Positions 17,707-27,144 are shown, counted from the first letter of the stretch. The stretch is DNA of 53,831 nt from Nitratireductor sp. (GCA_017854535.1 JAFMHL010000028.1:1-53831), one strand, 5' to 3'. The notes: generated by a model from the letters alone, not told the origin. Program-made: numbers and translations.

Positions 17707-20132
17707 GGTAGTTTTTCGAAATCAGTGCGGAGTTGGTTTTTCGTTTGTCTCGAAACTTTTCGGCCAAACCGGCCCCAAGTCTTTGCCACCGCTAGACCTA
17801 AGCCAGCAAGCAACATTAACAAAAATCCGAGAATGATATTGCGTTCTGCAAGTGTTGCCGTTTGAGGCAATTGCACCGCTCTTGAATTGGACAAAGCGAT
17901 TTTCCGAGCTGCCTTTATCGTTGGCGCTGCTGCGACCAATGCCTGAGCGTTCTGGCGGGTTCTTTGCAGCATTGCCTTTTGTGGAGCGGTTTGTGCAGGT
18001 TCATCGAACCATTTGTCTGCATCCCAACCAGCAGGAAGGTTCAAAGGGACTTTGGTTGTCGTAACATCTTCAGTCGATGGGCGGCTCACGGTCTTGTCCA
18101 CCGCAATCAGCGATGTGCGGCTGGAAACAAGATGATGGGTCATTGCCACTGTTTCCACTTGTTTGTTCACAGCTTCAAAGTCATTGCCATAAGATAGACC
18201 TGCTTCCAGCGAGGCGATCTTGCGACGCGCCCATAATTTGCCAATGCCGTCGCCTTGCTGCGCTTGGGCAAGGTCCATCTGTACTTTCCAAGGCTGGCCC
18301 GCATAGTCGCCAGAAATCTCTAGCATTCCTTCAGCTTTTTCTGCGATCGCAGCAACGACAATCGGCTCGCCCTTATAAAGATCGGGCAGAGGATCTGGAC
18401 TTGCCTCAAACAAATTAGCCCCTATCCCCTGCACCGACAGCCCGGTCATGACCGGGTTTTCGAGTTTTGCAAAAAAACTACCCATTTTAGCTTTGACCTG
18501 ATCAATCGCGCCGATATGGGTGAATGTTCCGCGGCCAATTTCAGCGGCGCGGGTCATGAAATATGAATTTGGTGCTGATCCGATACCCACGGTGAATACG
18601 CGACTGCGGCCTTTTGCTGATGCAATCGAGCTGAACAATTTTTGTTCGTTGCCGATTGCCCCATCGGTGATGAATACCACCTGACGGATGCGATCTATAT
18701 CCGCGCGATTTTTGTCGACCAATGCTGCTTGCAAAGCCGCAAGCATCTCCGTACCGCCTTCAGCCTGCAAACCGCGAACGAAGCGGCTGGCTATCGCAAG
18801 GTTCTCGCGATCTGCCGAAACCGCATCATCAAACAGAACTTCATAGGTGTCATCAAAACGAACCACGTTAAATTTATCGTTCGGCTTCAACCGCGCCAAT
18901 GCATCTTCCAATGCCAACTTGGCTTGGTCCATGCTTTCGCCAGCCATAGAACCTGAATTATCGATCACGAAAATGACTTCACGATCTTTTTTCGGTAGTT
19001 TACTTACATCAATTTCAGGCGGGGTAACAAAAGCGAGAATATAATTTTTTCCATCAATTTCTTCACGGAATAGAGCTGCATTTGGCGCTTCGCCTTTCGC
19101 ACGCCAGTTCAACTCAAAATCACGGTCAGCAGGAACACTCTCATTCTTGAGTATTAGAATGCGCGTTGCCTCATCCTGCTCTTTTGAGAGCAACTCATGG
19201 AACGGTGTTTCCACTGAACCAATGGGAAATCCTGCCGCGAGTTTAACCGTCAAGGTAACCGGATTAATCGCCGCGTTTTCGCGCGGATCCAATATAGGCG
19301 CAGCAATCTCGTTTCTATCAGGCACGGGATCAACAACACCAAAGCCTGAGTTACCATTGTTTGAAAAATCAACCATCTGCACGATTGGCTGGGGCGAATA
19401 TCGAGGAGCAACAACCATCGGAAAACGCAGAGAAAACAGGCCATTATCTTGGCGGACTGTCTGCTGATATTCTATGTTCACGATCACAACATCACCGGGG
19501 CCAATATTCGCAACCGCATTGGTAAAAATATTATCGCGCTGCTGCTCTAAGAGCGCAGCCTTCTTGCCTTCTCTTTTTGCTTGCTCATAAATCTGGCGGG
19601 CCTCTTCACGTGGCTTGATCACCCCTTCAATCAGACGATCCCCTACGCGCATCTTGAGCGTATCGACTGCGCTGTCTTCAGGCAGTGGAAAAACATAAAT
19701 ACCTTCCACCCAACCATCTGCAGGATTTTCGAAACGTTGCGTCACGCTAACCCGCGCAATCGGTCCGTTGACCAAAATCTCCACATCCGCTGAGAGACGC
19801 GGCGCTTCCACATATTGACCCGGCTCTTTGGACGGTAATAACAATCCTCCCATATTCATATTGTTTGGGCGCACATAGCTGGCAGCCGGCTTCACATTGC
19901 CTGCTATGGTCTCCGCCGCAAAAGCTTTTCCTGCCAAACCGAAAGCTGCAAAACTGACCACAGCAATAGCAAGCACCACAACCAAATTGATTGCCAGATA
20001 GGTTGTTGAGGCGCGGGCGCGATCCAAGAGATCACGGCGGTCATATACAGTTTCAAATTTGATGAAATCAGCGCTGTCTAATGTGTTGCGCTCAACGCCT
20101 GATGTGTTGGCGTCAAATTGACGGTAATGCAT
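17703..20132 (-). CDS. VIT and VWA domain protein, dedicated sortase target
   Basis: Envelope protein of 809 residues, like the marine proteobacterial sortase target family. In order: a short cytoplasmic N-terminus; signal anchor (about 44-70, YLAINLVVVLAIAVVSFAAFGL, then AFA-AET); VIT domain (about 98-230, with VEGIYVFPLPEDSAV); VWA domain (about 384-560) with an intact MIDAS, D391-x-S393-x-S395 (FVIDNSGSM), T461 (GGTEM) and D490 (ITDGAIG). The C-terminal sorting signal is LPQTA (755-759), a helix (766-783) and a basic tail (RFGRK). ATG 20132 follows GGAGGGG; in-frame codons reach 20252 but lack a site. It is coupled to the sortase by ATGA overlap. Homology to inter-alpha-trypsin inhibitor heavy chains suggests a protein- or matrix-binding role. 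Confidence 0.9.
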   Translation of the reverse strand: MHYRQFDANTSGVERNTLDSADFIKFETVYDRRDLLDRARASTTYLAINLVVVLAIAVVSFAAFGLAGKAFAAETIAGNVKPAASYVRPNNMNMGGLLLPSKEPGQYVEAPRLSADVEILVNGPIARVSVTQRFENPADGWVEGIYVFPLPEDSAVDTLKMRVGDRLIEGVIKPREEARQIYEQAKREGKKAALLEQQRDNIFTNAVANIGPGDVVIVNIEYQQTVRQDNGLFSLRFPMVVAPRYSPQPIVQMVDFSNNGNSGFGVVDPVPDRNEIAAPILDPRENAAINPVTLTVKLAAGFPIGSVETPFHELLSKEQDEATRILILKNESVPADRDFELNWRAKGEAPNAALFREEIDGKNYILAFVTPPEIDVSKLPKKDREVIFVIDNSGSMAGESMDQAKLALEDALARLKPNDKFNVVRFDDTYEVLFDDAVSADRENLAIASRFVRGLQAEGGTEMLAALQAALVDKNRADIDRIRQVVFITDGAIGNEQKLFSSIASAKGRSRVFTVGIGSAPNSYFMTRAAEIGRGTFTHIGAIDQVKAKMGSFFAKLENPVMTGLSVQGIGANLFEASPDPLPDLYKGEPIVVAAIAEKAEGMLEISGDYAGQPWKVQMDLAQAQQGDGIGKLWARRKIASLEAGLSYGNDFEAVNKQVETVAMTHHLVSSRTSLIAVDKTVSRPSTEDVTTTKVPLNLPAGWDADKWFDEPAQTAPQKAMLQRTRQNAQALVAAAPTIKAARKIALSNSRAVQLPQTATLAERNIILGFLLMLLAGLGLAVAKTWGRFGRKVSRQTKNQLRTDFEKLP

Positions 20133-20329
20133 GGCTTCCCCTCCATGAGAATGCATGAACCGGGATATGCCCAATTGTCCCAGTTTTCTGAGACTGCAGA
20201 CTGGCTTGGCAAAAAGGCAGGGAAATGCTCGAAAAAGGGCTAAAGCGGACAAATGTAATGGCGAGAATGAGGCGATATCACCAAATGTGGCAGATGAAAC
20301 AAAGATGCTTAGGCAAACTCACGCTCCGC

Positions 20330-20635
20330 TCAACTGCGTCCAAACTGATGCGTTTGAGGATTTTGTATGACCGACGTCTTAGCTGACCACCAGGTCATGA
20401 GCTTGATCATCAACCAGCCATACAACAGCAGAACTGGAGAAAACGGCAAAGTCAGCATCAACCAACCGCCATAGCCAAAGCTTGGGGTATAGATCATTGC
20501 CGAGGCAATTATCGCTGATATCACATATAGAAAAGCAAGAACGAGCGGCCAGATATAATTACCAGCCATGCGGGCCAGCAAAAATGGTCCTGCAAAAACG
20601 TAGAGCGTGGCTAGCAGATTAATCAGAGCATCCAT
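20330..20635 (-). CDS. Small hypothetical membrane protein
   Basis: About 101 residues with two or three hydrophobic segments (LINLLATLYVFAGPFLLARM; WPLVLAFLYVISAIIASAMI; GGWLMLTLPFSPVLLLYGWLMIKL). I do not recognise a family. ATG 20635 has AGGA 7 nt upstream; an in-frame GTG 15 nt earlier is less likely. It stands alone on the minus strand upstream of the sortase operon (about 200 bp away), so membership in that operon is doubtful. Confidence 0.6.
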   Translation of the reverse strand: MDALINLLATLYVFAGPFLLARMAGNYIWPLVLAFLYVISAIIASAMIYTPSFGYGGWLMLTLPFSPVLLLYGWLMIKLMTWWSAKTSVIQNPQTHQFGRS

Positions 20636-20747
20636 GTCATTTCCTGTCACCGTTTCATACCCAGAACACGATAACAGGGAAATCTTAGGATAGCCTTACC
20701 TCTCGTGAGCGCCACAAACAAAGGTAACTAACTGGAAAACAGATCGT

Positions 20748-20903
20748 TCAGCGGCCAGACTGTTCAGAACCCACATAGCTGTTTTTCTTGGCAGCTTTTA
20801 GAGACGGGCTGATAGCACGTTCGGTCATGTTATGGCGGGTGTCGATAGAGTGACGGGCGCCGAGTTTCAGGCCATAGACAAATTCACGGAAAATATCGAA
20901 CAT
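20748..20903 (-). CDS. Hypothetical small basic protein
   Basis: 51 residues opening MFDIFREFVYGLKLGARHSI and continuing with an Arg/Lys-rich, Ser-rich tail (TERAISPSLKAAKKNSYVG). Composition looks protein-like, but the ribosome site before ATG 20903 is weak (AAAGAAGCGAG). The frame stays open to 21191 without a convincing upstream start. I do not recognise it. Confidence 0.4.
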   Translation of the reverse strand: MFDIFREFVYGLKLGARHSIDTRHNMTERAISPSLKAAKKNSYVGSEQSGR

Positions 20904-21167
20904 GGGAGGTCTCGCTTCTTTGAGGAGTTGTTCATTTCTAAGCTGGTTTTCGCTGATTCCACTCTGAATTTTTGAATTTTTTGTTAAAACTGAGATCAAA
21001 CAGCTGTATTGGCGTTGCATTACGCCTATTCTGACAAAAAGAGTAACGCAAAGTTTGCATGGAGGGATGCAATAGCGGCATGGTGCTATATGCGGAATTC
21101 TGACATCAAAATAACAATTTTTAAACTTATGCTCGAAATTAGCATTAGTTATTGTTATATGGGTTTC

Positions 21168-21839
21168 ATGAACAGACGCAAATTTATCCAATCGCTAGCC
21201 GCGGCCATCGCCCTGCCCGTTGCCCCGGTCCATTTATTGAGGCCGGCCGCAGCCGCCCTTCCCGCGGCGACGCCTATGGCGACAGCATCGGCAGCAGCCA
21301 TTGCCACCAAAGCCCGTTTCTGGACCATTTATATGTATGGTCTGCACGGTAATTGTACGCCAGCGACACTGAGCACTATGCTCAACATTCCTGAAACCCA
21401 GGCGCGCGGCTTTCTCAACAATCTGATCGCCGATGGCACGATCCGGCCCGAAGCGCTGTTACGAAACTCCCTTACCAAAGCGATGAGAACCGAAGGCACT
21501 GCCCCGAAAAGCAAGTTGCAAAAACGCGTTGACATGAAGCAGGAAGCCGCAGCGCCGAAAGCTGAGGAAGAAACACGCGGGGATGAACAGGCCCTTGTAG
21601 AGGATAATAATCCGACTGAGGAAGAAGAAGGCAGGTCTCCTGAAATTAGCCAAGACGAGCGCCAAGAAACCGTGTCGGAAGAAACCGATACTGACGTGTT
21701 TGAGGATGGACCAGAAGGCGATGCAGATGTTTTGGCGAATGAGACAGAGGTTGTCACTATAGATGACATGGATGATTTGGCGCCAGACTTTAAGGCTGGA
21801 AGCGATGTCCAGAAACACACAGGCAGATACCTAAAGTAA
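21168..21839 (+). CDS. Exported hypothetical protein with acidic C-terminal tail
   Basis: About 223 residues. The N-terminus MNRRKFIQSLAAAIALPVAP looks like a twin-arginine or Sec signal peptide. An Ala/Pro-rich stretch and a compact helical segment follow (TKARFWTIYMYGLHGNCTPATL... IPETQARGFLNNLIADGTIRPEAL), which reads like a winged-helix or DprA-tail-like fold. The last roughly 90 residues are strongly acidic and probably disordered (EEEEGRSPEISQDE; DVFEDGPEGDADVL). The start at 21168 is chosen for the signal peptide; an ATG at 21159 is equally possible and neither has a clear ribosome site. Function unknown. Confidence 0.6.
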   Translation: MNRRKFIQSLAAAIALPVAPVHLLRPAAAALPAATPMATASAAAIATKARFWTIYMYGLHGNCTPATLSTMLNIPETQARGFLNNLIADGTIRPEALLRNSLTKAMRTEGTAPKSKLQKRVDMKQEAAAPKAEEETRGDEQALVEDNNPTEEEEGRSPEISQDERQETVSEETDTDVFEDGPEGDADVLANETEVVTIDDMDDLAPDFKAGSDVQKHTGRYLK

Positions 21840-21891
21840 ATTAGTCATCCTCGCGCTTAACCCAAGGATGACGACCGATGGGATGGATCCC

Positions 21892-21997
21892 GCCCCGGCC
21901 TTCCGTTTTTTCCCGACCTCTTACTGTGGCGTTTATTATCGTTCGGTTTTCACAAGAGCCAATCCCGATTTTCCTGTAGTATGTTGGCAAAGCGTTG
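21892..21997 (-). pseudogene. Decayed duplicate of the uvrB 3' end
   Basis: Read on the minus strand, this stretch codes ALPTYYRKIGIGSCENR, which aligns with the true UvrB tail [17 protein letters not shown]. The DNA aligns over about 110 bp, through to the terminal GGAAGGCCGGGGCGG (GGAAGGCCAGGACGG in uvrB), with one apparent 1-bp deletion. It has no start and drifts out of sense, so it is a fossil copy. It lies just downstream of the DUF922 gene, about 0.9 kb from the real uvrB end. Confidence 0.75.
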
Positions 21998-22023
21998 TCA
22001 TCATGGACTGTTTCCCTGCCTTT

Positions 22024-22620
22024 TCATTCCACCAGAGCGCGGACTAACTGTTCGACATTGCCGCCCTTGCCCATTTCCACCCGATCGAATTCGCGCGATC
22101 TTGCGAGGTGGGCGGCATAGGCGGCTTTGACCTTTTCAAGGATTAAAGGTCGAATTTTCTTGCAAGCGGCATCATTGTTCATGCGCGTGCCAACGGTGCG
22201 AGTAACGATTTCAGCGGTCAATTCCCGGATCATTTTGCCGTGCACCGCTTCATGGGCGGTTATGCCTCCAATGAACGGTTTCCAACGGGTAGCCATATCC
22301 TTGTTGAGCTTTCCTGCCGGTTTGGGCAGCGTGGTCGTTATCGTTAGAAAAGGCTTAGCACCGGTAAGTACGCAAGCGGACCCGTCTGGCTGATAGTCGC
22401 GCCGCCAGCGCAGGTCAAACTCCGTGAGAGCAATAGCTCGTGTGCCGAGTGATGTTTTCGGACCGTTATCGTCGATAGACCGATACAGCGCCAGCGCGTC
22501 GTTGCCGCGCACCGGATAAGTTTTAACCTGCTCGGTGACCGACCAGTCATTCGCTTGGGCTGGTAACTGGGGAAGGATAACCGACCATACGGCGAAAAAG
22601 GCCAACATGGTGAGCTTCAC
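22024..22620 (-). CDS. DUF922-type exported zinc-protease-like protein
   Basis: 198 residues with a signal peptide ([19 protein letters not shown], cut near AQA-ND). The mature part contains the W-rich strand FDLRWRRDYQPDGSACV and the zinc-protease motif HEAVH (HExxH) in GITAHEAVHGKMIRELTAEI, as expected of DUF922. GTG 22620 is the start: it overlaps the TGA of the upstream gene (GTGA) with GGAAGG upstream, and this whole junction is an exact copy of the uvrB junction. A longer frame to 22722 would run inside the neighbour. Third gene of the uvrB operon; substrate unknown. Confidence 0.75.
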   Translation of the reverse strand: MKLTMLAFFAVWSVILPQLPAQANDWSVTEQVKTYPVRGNDALALYRSIDDNGPKTSLGTRAIALTEFDLRWRRDYQPDGSACVLTGAKPFLTITTTLPKPAGKLNKDMATRWKPFIGGITAHEAVHGKMIRELTAEIVTRTVGTRMNNDAACKKIRPLILEKVKAAYAAHLARSREFDRVEMGKGGNVEQLVRALVE

Positions 22621-22642
22621 CGTCCTGGCCTTCCGGTTTTGC
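22615..22642. repeat. 28-bp direct repeat, copy A (gene junction)
   Basis: Identical to 22920-22947, beginning CTTCACCGTCCTGGCC and ending GGTTTTGC. On the minus strand it encodes the end KTGRPGR, the TGA stop, a GGAAGG ribosome site and the overlapping GTG start of the next gene. Confidence 0.95.
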
Positions 22643-22925
22643 CCTGTTTGTTTTTCAAGTCTGACCAGATGGCGATCAAGATAGAACAAACCAACGCTGC
22701 GAGAAAACCGATTAGTGTCCAAACAATTAATGCTGAAATCGTTTCAGCAGTACGGATGATCTCAATGCTACATGGAGCGCTTTCACCAGTCAGGAAACAA
22801 TAAGTATCCGAGTTATCAATGTTGTAATCGCTATTCCAAGCACTGAGCCCTCCAACCGCACCCAATCCCAGTGGGATGCCAAACATCATCAGCGCAATTT
22901 TCTGCCAGGCAGTAGGACCCTTCAC
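22617..22925 (-). CDS. Small two-helix membrane protein downstream of uvrB
   Basis: 102 residues. Helices are [20 protein letters not shown] and [24 protein letters not shown], with a periplasmic-looking loop between them containing two Cys ([14 protein letters not shown]). The last residues, KTGRPGR, are identical to the UvrB C-terminus because both genes end in the same 28-bp repeat. The GTG start at 22925 overlaps the uvrB TGA, and GGAAGG upstream supports coupling. I do not recognise a family. Confidence 0.65.
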   Translation of the reverse strand: MKGPTAWQKIALMMFGIPLGLGAVGGLSAWNSDYNIDNSDTYCFLTGESAPCSIEIIRTAETISALIVWTLIGFLAALVCSILIAIWSDLKNKQGKTGRPGR

Positions 22926-22947
22926 CGTCCTGGCCTTCCGGTTTTGC
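22920..22947. repeat. 28-bp direct repeat, copy B (end of uvrB)
   Basis: Exact copy of 22615-22642, 305 bp away. It holds the last codons of uvrB, its stop, and the ribosome site and GTG start of the next gene. A degenerate third relative lies at 21892-21997. Confidence 0.95.
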
Positions 22948-25900
22948 TTGGTCTCTTCTTGCGACGTTTTTCATCATTTGGGTCCTCGTAGGAGCCCAAC
23001 CCGATTTTCTTGCGATAAGTTGGCATTGCGGGATTTTCTTCTTCACCGCGCACTGTGCCATCTGTGCTCATATTTTCCCGCATATCATCGCCATACGACT
23101 TGCGCGGCGCCTGCCAGCCATCTGGGGCTTTGGGCTTTTCAGTCCGGCCAACGGTCATTTCATCGAGGTGAGGCTTTTTGAATAATGACTTGTCCGGTTT
23201 ACTCTGGGCCTTGCGTTTACGCGATTCCTGTGTGTTTTCGACACCAGTCTCCCGTGCAAGCGGATCGTCAGCAACGGCCAATTCCACTTCGCGCAAGCGT
23301 TTGATCTCATCGCGCAGACGGGCTGCTACCTCAAAGTCGAGATCGGCGGCGGCATCGCGCATTTCTTTTTCCAGCGCTTCCAAATGGCTCTTGAGATTGC
23401 CGCCAACCAACTCGCCCGAGCCTTTGCCAAGTTTGTCAGAAATCCCGCGATCTGGCGTCACATGATCCTGCTCATAGACGCTCGACAGAATGTCCTGAAT
23501 ATTCGATTTGATCGATTGGGGCGTGATGCCATGTTCCTCATTGTAGGCCAGCTGTTTTTCACGGCGGCGGTCTGTCTCGGCAATAGCGCGGGTCATAGAA
23601 CCAGTCATATTATCCGCATACATGATGACCTTGCCGTCCACGTTACGGGCCGCCCGGCCAATGGTTTGCACCAGCGATGTTTCCGAGCGCAGGAAGCCTT
23701 CCTTGTCGGCATCCAAAATCGCCACCAACGCACATTCAGGAATATCCAATCCTTCACGCAGCAGGTTGATACCAACTAGCACATCAAATGCACCAAGACG
23801 CAGATCGCGCAAAATTTCGATGCGCTCCAGCGTATCAATATCCGAATGCATGTAACGAACGCGCACACCATTTTCGTGGAGATATTCCGTCAGGTCCTCG
23901 GCCATGCGCTTGGTGAGCGTAGTGACCAAAGTTCGGTATCCTGCCTTGGCAGTTTCCTTGATTTCGCCAAGCACATCATCCACCTGGGTTTTCGCAGGAC
24001 GAATTTCCACGGGCGGATCGATCAGCCCAGTTGGACGGATAACCTGTTCAGCGAAGACACCGCCCGCCTGCTCCATTTCCCAAGAGCTTGGGGTGGCCGA
24101 AACGGCAATGGTTTGTGGGCGCATGGCGTCCCACTCTTCAAAGCGTAACGGACGGTTGTCCATGCAGCTGGGCAAGCGGAAACCATATTCAGCAAGTGTC
24201 GCTTTTCGCCTAAAGTCGCCACGATACATGGCGCCGATTTGCGGAATGGTGACATGGCTCTCATCGAGAAAGACCAGCGCATTGTCAGGGATATATTCGA
24301 AAAGCGTTGGCGGTGGTTCGCCCGGTTTGCGACCCGTCAGATAGCGCGAATAGTTTTCGATGCCAGCACAGGAACCTGTGGCCTCCAGCATTTCCAGATC
24401 AAACTGGGTGCGTTGCTCCAGCCGCTGAGCTTCGAGCAGACGGCCGGAACTGTTCAGCTCATCCAAACGCACTTTCAACTCTTCTTTGATGGCTTTTGAT
24501 GCCTGATTAAGGGTTGGGCGTGGGGTAACATAGTGCGAGTTGGCGTAGATTTTGACGCTTTTCAGATCGTCCATTTTATGGCCCGTTAGGGGGTCAAATT
24601 CGGTGATGCTTTCGATCTCGTCACCGAACAGCGAGATGCGCCATGCACGGTCTTCCAAGTGGGCCGGAAATATTTCAATCGTATCGCCGCGCACGCGGAA
24701 TGTACCGCGCACAAAGTTCATCTCGGCACGCTTATATTGCTGGGCCACAAGATCTGCGAGCAATTGACGCTGATCGATGCGGTCACCAATGGTCATTTTA
24801 AACGTCATGGCCGTATAGGTTTCAACGGAGCCAATACCATAGATACACGACACAGAAGCGATGATGATCACATCGTCACGCTCAAGCAAAGAGCGCGTTG
24901 CCGCGTGGCGCATGCGGTCAATCTGTTCGTTCACGCTAGACTCTTTTTCGATATAAGTGTCCGAGCGTGGGACATAGGCTTCCGGCTGATAGTAGTCATA
25001 ATAGGAAACGAAATATTCAACCGCATTATTCGGGAAGAACTGCTTGAACTCACCGTAAAGCTGAGCGGCCAGCGTCTTGTTTGGCGCGAGGATCAATGCC
25101 GGGCGTTGGGTCTCTTCAATCACCTTGGCCATGGTGAAGGTTTTGCCGGAGCCAGTAACACCGAGTAGAACCTGCGTTTGGTCTTTGTTTGTCTCCAAAA
25201 GCGCGTCCGCGCTTTCGTCCGTTCGCGCACGAGCACTCGCTTCGCTTGTTTGTGCTGCCACGCAGGGACGCCCTGCCCGTTTGGCGGCACCTTCCGCCTC
25301 GGACGCATCCATGCCGGCCGCTATCAAAGCCTCGGCATAGGATTTGCCAGAAACACCTTCCACTAGATCGGCAATGGCTGTGGGCTGGTCTCCGGCTGGC
25401 ATATAGTCTGTGACCATTTGAATAGGCACACCACCTTCAGATTTCTCTGGCCTATCGGGACGGTGAGGCACCCAACCTTTGAGGTCTTTGTTTATGTTCG
25501 GGTCGCCCGTCTGCAACAGATTTTGCAGGGCATTATCGGTCGCTTGAACGCCGGAATTGGTCAGCTTTTCTGCATCCTCTAGGGAGATATCCAAACCAGA
25601 AACAGGGTTTAACCCTCCGGCGGCCCGCGCTTTGGGATCGCTTGTGGCACCCATGGACGTTCCGCGCGCTGACTTATGCGTCGTGGTGTTTTTCTTAAGG
25701 GCATTTTGTTCCGCATGCTTTCGGGCCTGCTGGGCAACCTTAACCCTATGCTTGCCAGCTTCGGAACGGATCCGGCTCATTTCCGCATCACGATCCGTCG
25801 TTTCAGCCTCTGTCTCTATCTGGCGCATCCAGTCAGACAGCGATCCGCCCCCATCAGTGGGCATGCCTTCTAGGCCGGGCTGCGGACGCTCGGCAAAACC

Positions 25901-25969
25901 CGAATTGGCATGGGCCTCTTCAGTTTCTTGCGTTTTGGATTTGCCTGTTTTTTTAGGTGGTCTGCTCAT
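22922..25969 (-). CDS. uvrB: Excinuclease ABC subunit B, long alphaproteobacterial form
   Basis: DNA-damage recognition helicase of nucleotide excision repair, about 1015 residues against roughly 670 in E. coli. A charged N-terminal extension of about 190 residues precedes [19 protein letters not shown]. Walker A is GVTGSGKT (about 270-277). The beta-hairpin region is [20 protein letters not shown], the DEAD-like box is VFLDESHV, motif V is [13 protein letters not shown] and motif VI is QTIGRAARN. Near the C-terminus is the UvrC-binding UVR segment ([21 protein letters not shown]), then a basic tail. An extra block of about 50 residues sits just before Walker A. I start at ATG 25969; the frame extends 9 codons upstream to a TTG. 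First gene of a coupled three-gene unit. Confidence 0.95.
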   Translation of the reverse strand: MSRPPKKTGKSKTQETEEAHANSGFAERPQPGLEGMPTDGGGSLSDWMRQIETEAETTDRDAEMSRIRSEAGKHRVKVAQQARKHAEQNALKKNTTTHKSARGTSMGATSDPKARAAGGLNPVSGLDISLEDAEKLTNSGVQATDNALQNLLQTGDPNINKDLKGWVPHRPDRPEKSEGGVPIQMVTDYMPAGDQPTAIADLVEGVSGKSYAEALIAAGMDASEAEGAAKRAGRPCVAAQTSEASARARTDESADALLETNKDQTQVLLGVTGSGKTFTMAKVIEETQRPALILAPNKTLAAQLYGEFKQFFPNNAVEYFVSYYDYYQPEAYVPRSDTYIEKESSVNEQIDRMRHAATRSLLERDDVIIIASVSCIYGIGSVETYTAMTFKMTIGDRIDQRQLLADLVAQQYKRAEMNFVRGTFRVRGDTIEIFPAHLEDRAWRISLFGDEIESITEFDPLTGHKMDDLKSVKIYANSHYVTPRPTLNQASKAIKEELKVRLDELNSSGRLLEAQRLEQRTQFDLEMLEATGSCAGIENYSRYLTGRKPGEPPPTLFEYIPDNALVFLDESHVTIPQIGAMYRGDFRRKATLAEYGFRLPSCMDNRPLRFEEWDAMRPQTIAVSATPSSWEMEQAGGVFAEQVIRPTGLIDPPVEIRPAKTQVDDVLGEIKETAKAGYRTLVTTLTKRMAEDLTEYLHENGVRVRYMHSDIDTLERIEILRDLRLGAFDVLVGINLLREGLDIPECALVAILDADKEGFLRSETSLVQTIGRAARNVDGKVIMYADNMTGSMTRAIAETDRRREKQLAYNEEHGITPQSIKSNIQDILSSVYEQDHVTPDRGISDKLGKGSGELVGGNLKSHLEALEKEMRDAAADLDFEVAARLRDEIKRLREVELAVADDPLARETGVENTQESRKRKAQSKPDKSLFKKPHLDEMTVGRTEKPKAPDGWQAPRKSYGDDMRENMSTDGTVRGEEENPAMPTYRKKIGLGSYEDPNDEKRRKKRPSKTGRPGR

Positions 25970-26128
25970 GATTCCAATATGGCGAGGTGCAGGCAAAATG
26001 GAAAGGGGCAGAGTTGGGAAATTGTCAGAGATACTGACAGGGGTATGTCAGGAGGAAATCCAATTTGCCTTCCACACTACCCTGCCCTATTTCTATTTAG
26101 AGAATTTGATCACTCCACAGGAGCCGCC

Positions 26129-26533
26129 ATGCCTATGCCCGTTACCGCCTATATCGCCACCATCATTATCTTTTTAGCCATTGATTTTGTATGGTTGAAA
26201 TATGTGGCTTTGGGTTTCTACCGCGAACAGATCGGCCATTTAATGCTAGATAAGCCCAATCTGGGCATCGCTGCCGGGTTTTATCTCATGTATGCGGTTG
26301 CGGTTGTCGTGTTAACCGTGTTGCCTGCATTGAAAGCCAATGACTGGTCGGTTGCATTAATGTTCGGTGCGCTGCTCGGTATGGCTGCCTACGGAACCTA
26401 TGACATTACCAATCTTGCCACGTTGAAAAACTGGCCTACCCTTGTTTCAATCGTGGACTGGATATGGGGAACGGTTTTAACGGGGACTGTAGCGATGCTA
26501 GCGTTCTCCGTCACGCGATGGTTCCATGCCTAA
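26129..26533 (+). CDS. DUF2177 family membrane protein
   Basis: 134 residues, four predicted helices, beginning VTAYIATIIIFLAIDFVWLKYVALGFYR, which is typical of DUF2177, and including FGALLGMAAYGTYDITNLATLKNW and WIWGTVLTGTVAMLAFSV. ATG 26129 has AGGAG 5 nt upstream. It runs divergently from uvrB and converges on an EF-hand gene. No biochemical role is known for the family. Confidence 0.82.
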   Translation: MPMPVTAYIATIIIFLAIDFVWLKYVALGFYREQIGHLMLDKPNLGIAAGFYLMYAVAVVVLTVLPALKANDWSVALMFGALLGMAAYGTYDITNLATLKNWPTLVSIVDWIWGTVLTGTVAMLAFSVTRWFHA

Positions 26534-26534
26534 T

Positions 26535-26562
26535 AAAAAACCCTGCCAGTTTCCTGACAGGG
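26535..26562 (-). terminator. Terminator of the first EF-hand gene
   Basis: On the minus strand CCCTGTCAG pairs with CTGGCAGGG around a GAAA loop, followed by six T. It lies 54 bp past the EF-hand stop and directly after the convergent DUF2177 stop. Confidence 0.85.
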
Positions 26563-26615
26563 CCAATCTGAAATTGAGGGGGAATTCCAGATTTAGGTGT
26601 TGCAGGGCGTTTTGG

Positions 26616-26843
26616 TTAGCCTGCTGATGCTGCCGCAAATTCATCGGCGTTTAGTGCGCCATCGCCATCCACGTCGACTGATTTGAACTGATCTTCTGTC
26701 CACTCCCAGCCTGCAGCTGTAGCCTCTTCCATAGACACAAGCCCGTCTGCATTGGCATCAACGACGGTCATATCCATTTCTGCTGCCATAGCGTGAACGC
26801 CAGAAAAACCAAGGAATGAAAGTGCTAGAATAAGTTTCTTCAT
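26616..26843 (-). CDS. Secreted EF-hand calcium-binding protein, copy 1
   Basis: 75 residues: signal peptide (MKKLILALSFLGFSGVHAMA) and two 12-residue EF-hand loops, D29 to E40 (DANADGLVSMEE) and D57 to E68 (DVDGDGALNADE), joined by a helix rich in Ala and Trp. All calcium-coordinating positions are filled. AGGAGG precedes ATG 26843. It is closely related to the protein at 32200 (shared TVVDA, MEEATAAGW and LNA-EEF blocks). Probably a periplasmic calcium buffer or sensor; a partner is unknown. Confidence 0.85.
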   Translation of the reverse strand: MKKLILALSFLGFSGVHAMAAEMDMTVVDANADGLVSMEEATAAGWEWTEDQFKSVDVDGDGALNADEFAAASAG

Positions 26844-27144
26844 GGAAACCTCCTGTTGGGTTATTCACCAACGCTTGCTGCGTGGCGATGAGCTGAAACT
26901 GGAGGGCAAAACGGGCGAATTCTTGGTTAAAACCGCGCCAAAATCAGGCGCTTGATTAAAGCATGGTAACAGGGAAAATAGTATTTGAATTCAATTTGTT
27001 ACGGCAAATGTTACATCACTCAACATTGCAGCTGACACAGTTTTAGCTTTCTATCATGAACCCGTTGATTTATAGGGCAAACGTATCAAATTTTGATGTT
27101 CGCAATCAGCGGCATTTGGAATTGGTTTCCAATTATGGCAAGAA
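26844..27144. other. Intergenic region without a gene
   Basis: Lies between the first EF-hand gene and the BMP terminator. It must hold the EF-hand promoter, but I cannot assign convincing -35 and -10 boxes. Only short spurious frames are present. Confidence 0.5.

Noticed and set aside
20904-21191. Upstream extension of the 51-residue basic protein
   Set aside because: The added sequence is low in typical coding character and is rich in improbable Cys/Ile/His runs; no ribosome site.
25970-26128. LexA/SOS box (GTTC-N7-GTTC) upstream of uvrB
   Set aside because: I searched by eye on both strands and found none.
25557-26177. Long plus-strand frame antisense to the start of uvrB
   Set aside because: It overlaps well-supported uvrB coding sequence and has no ribosome site or recognisable domain; the real plus-strand gene begins at 26129.
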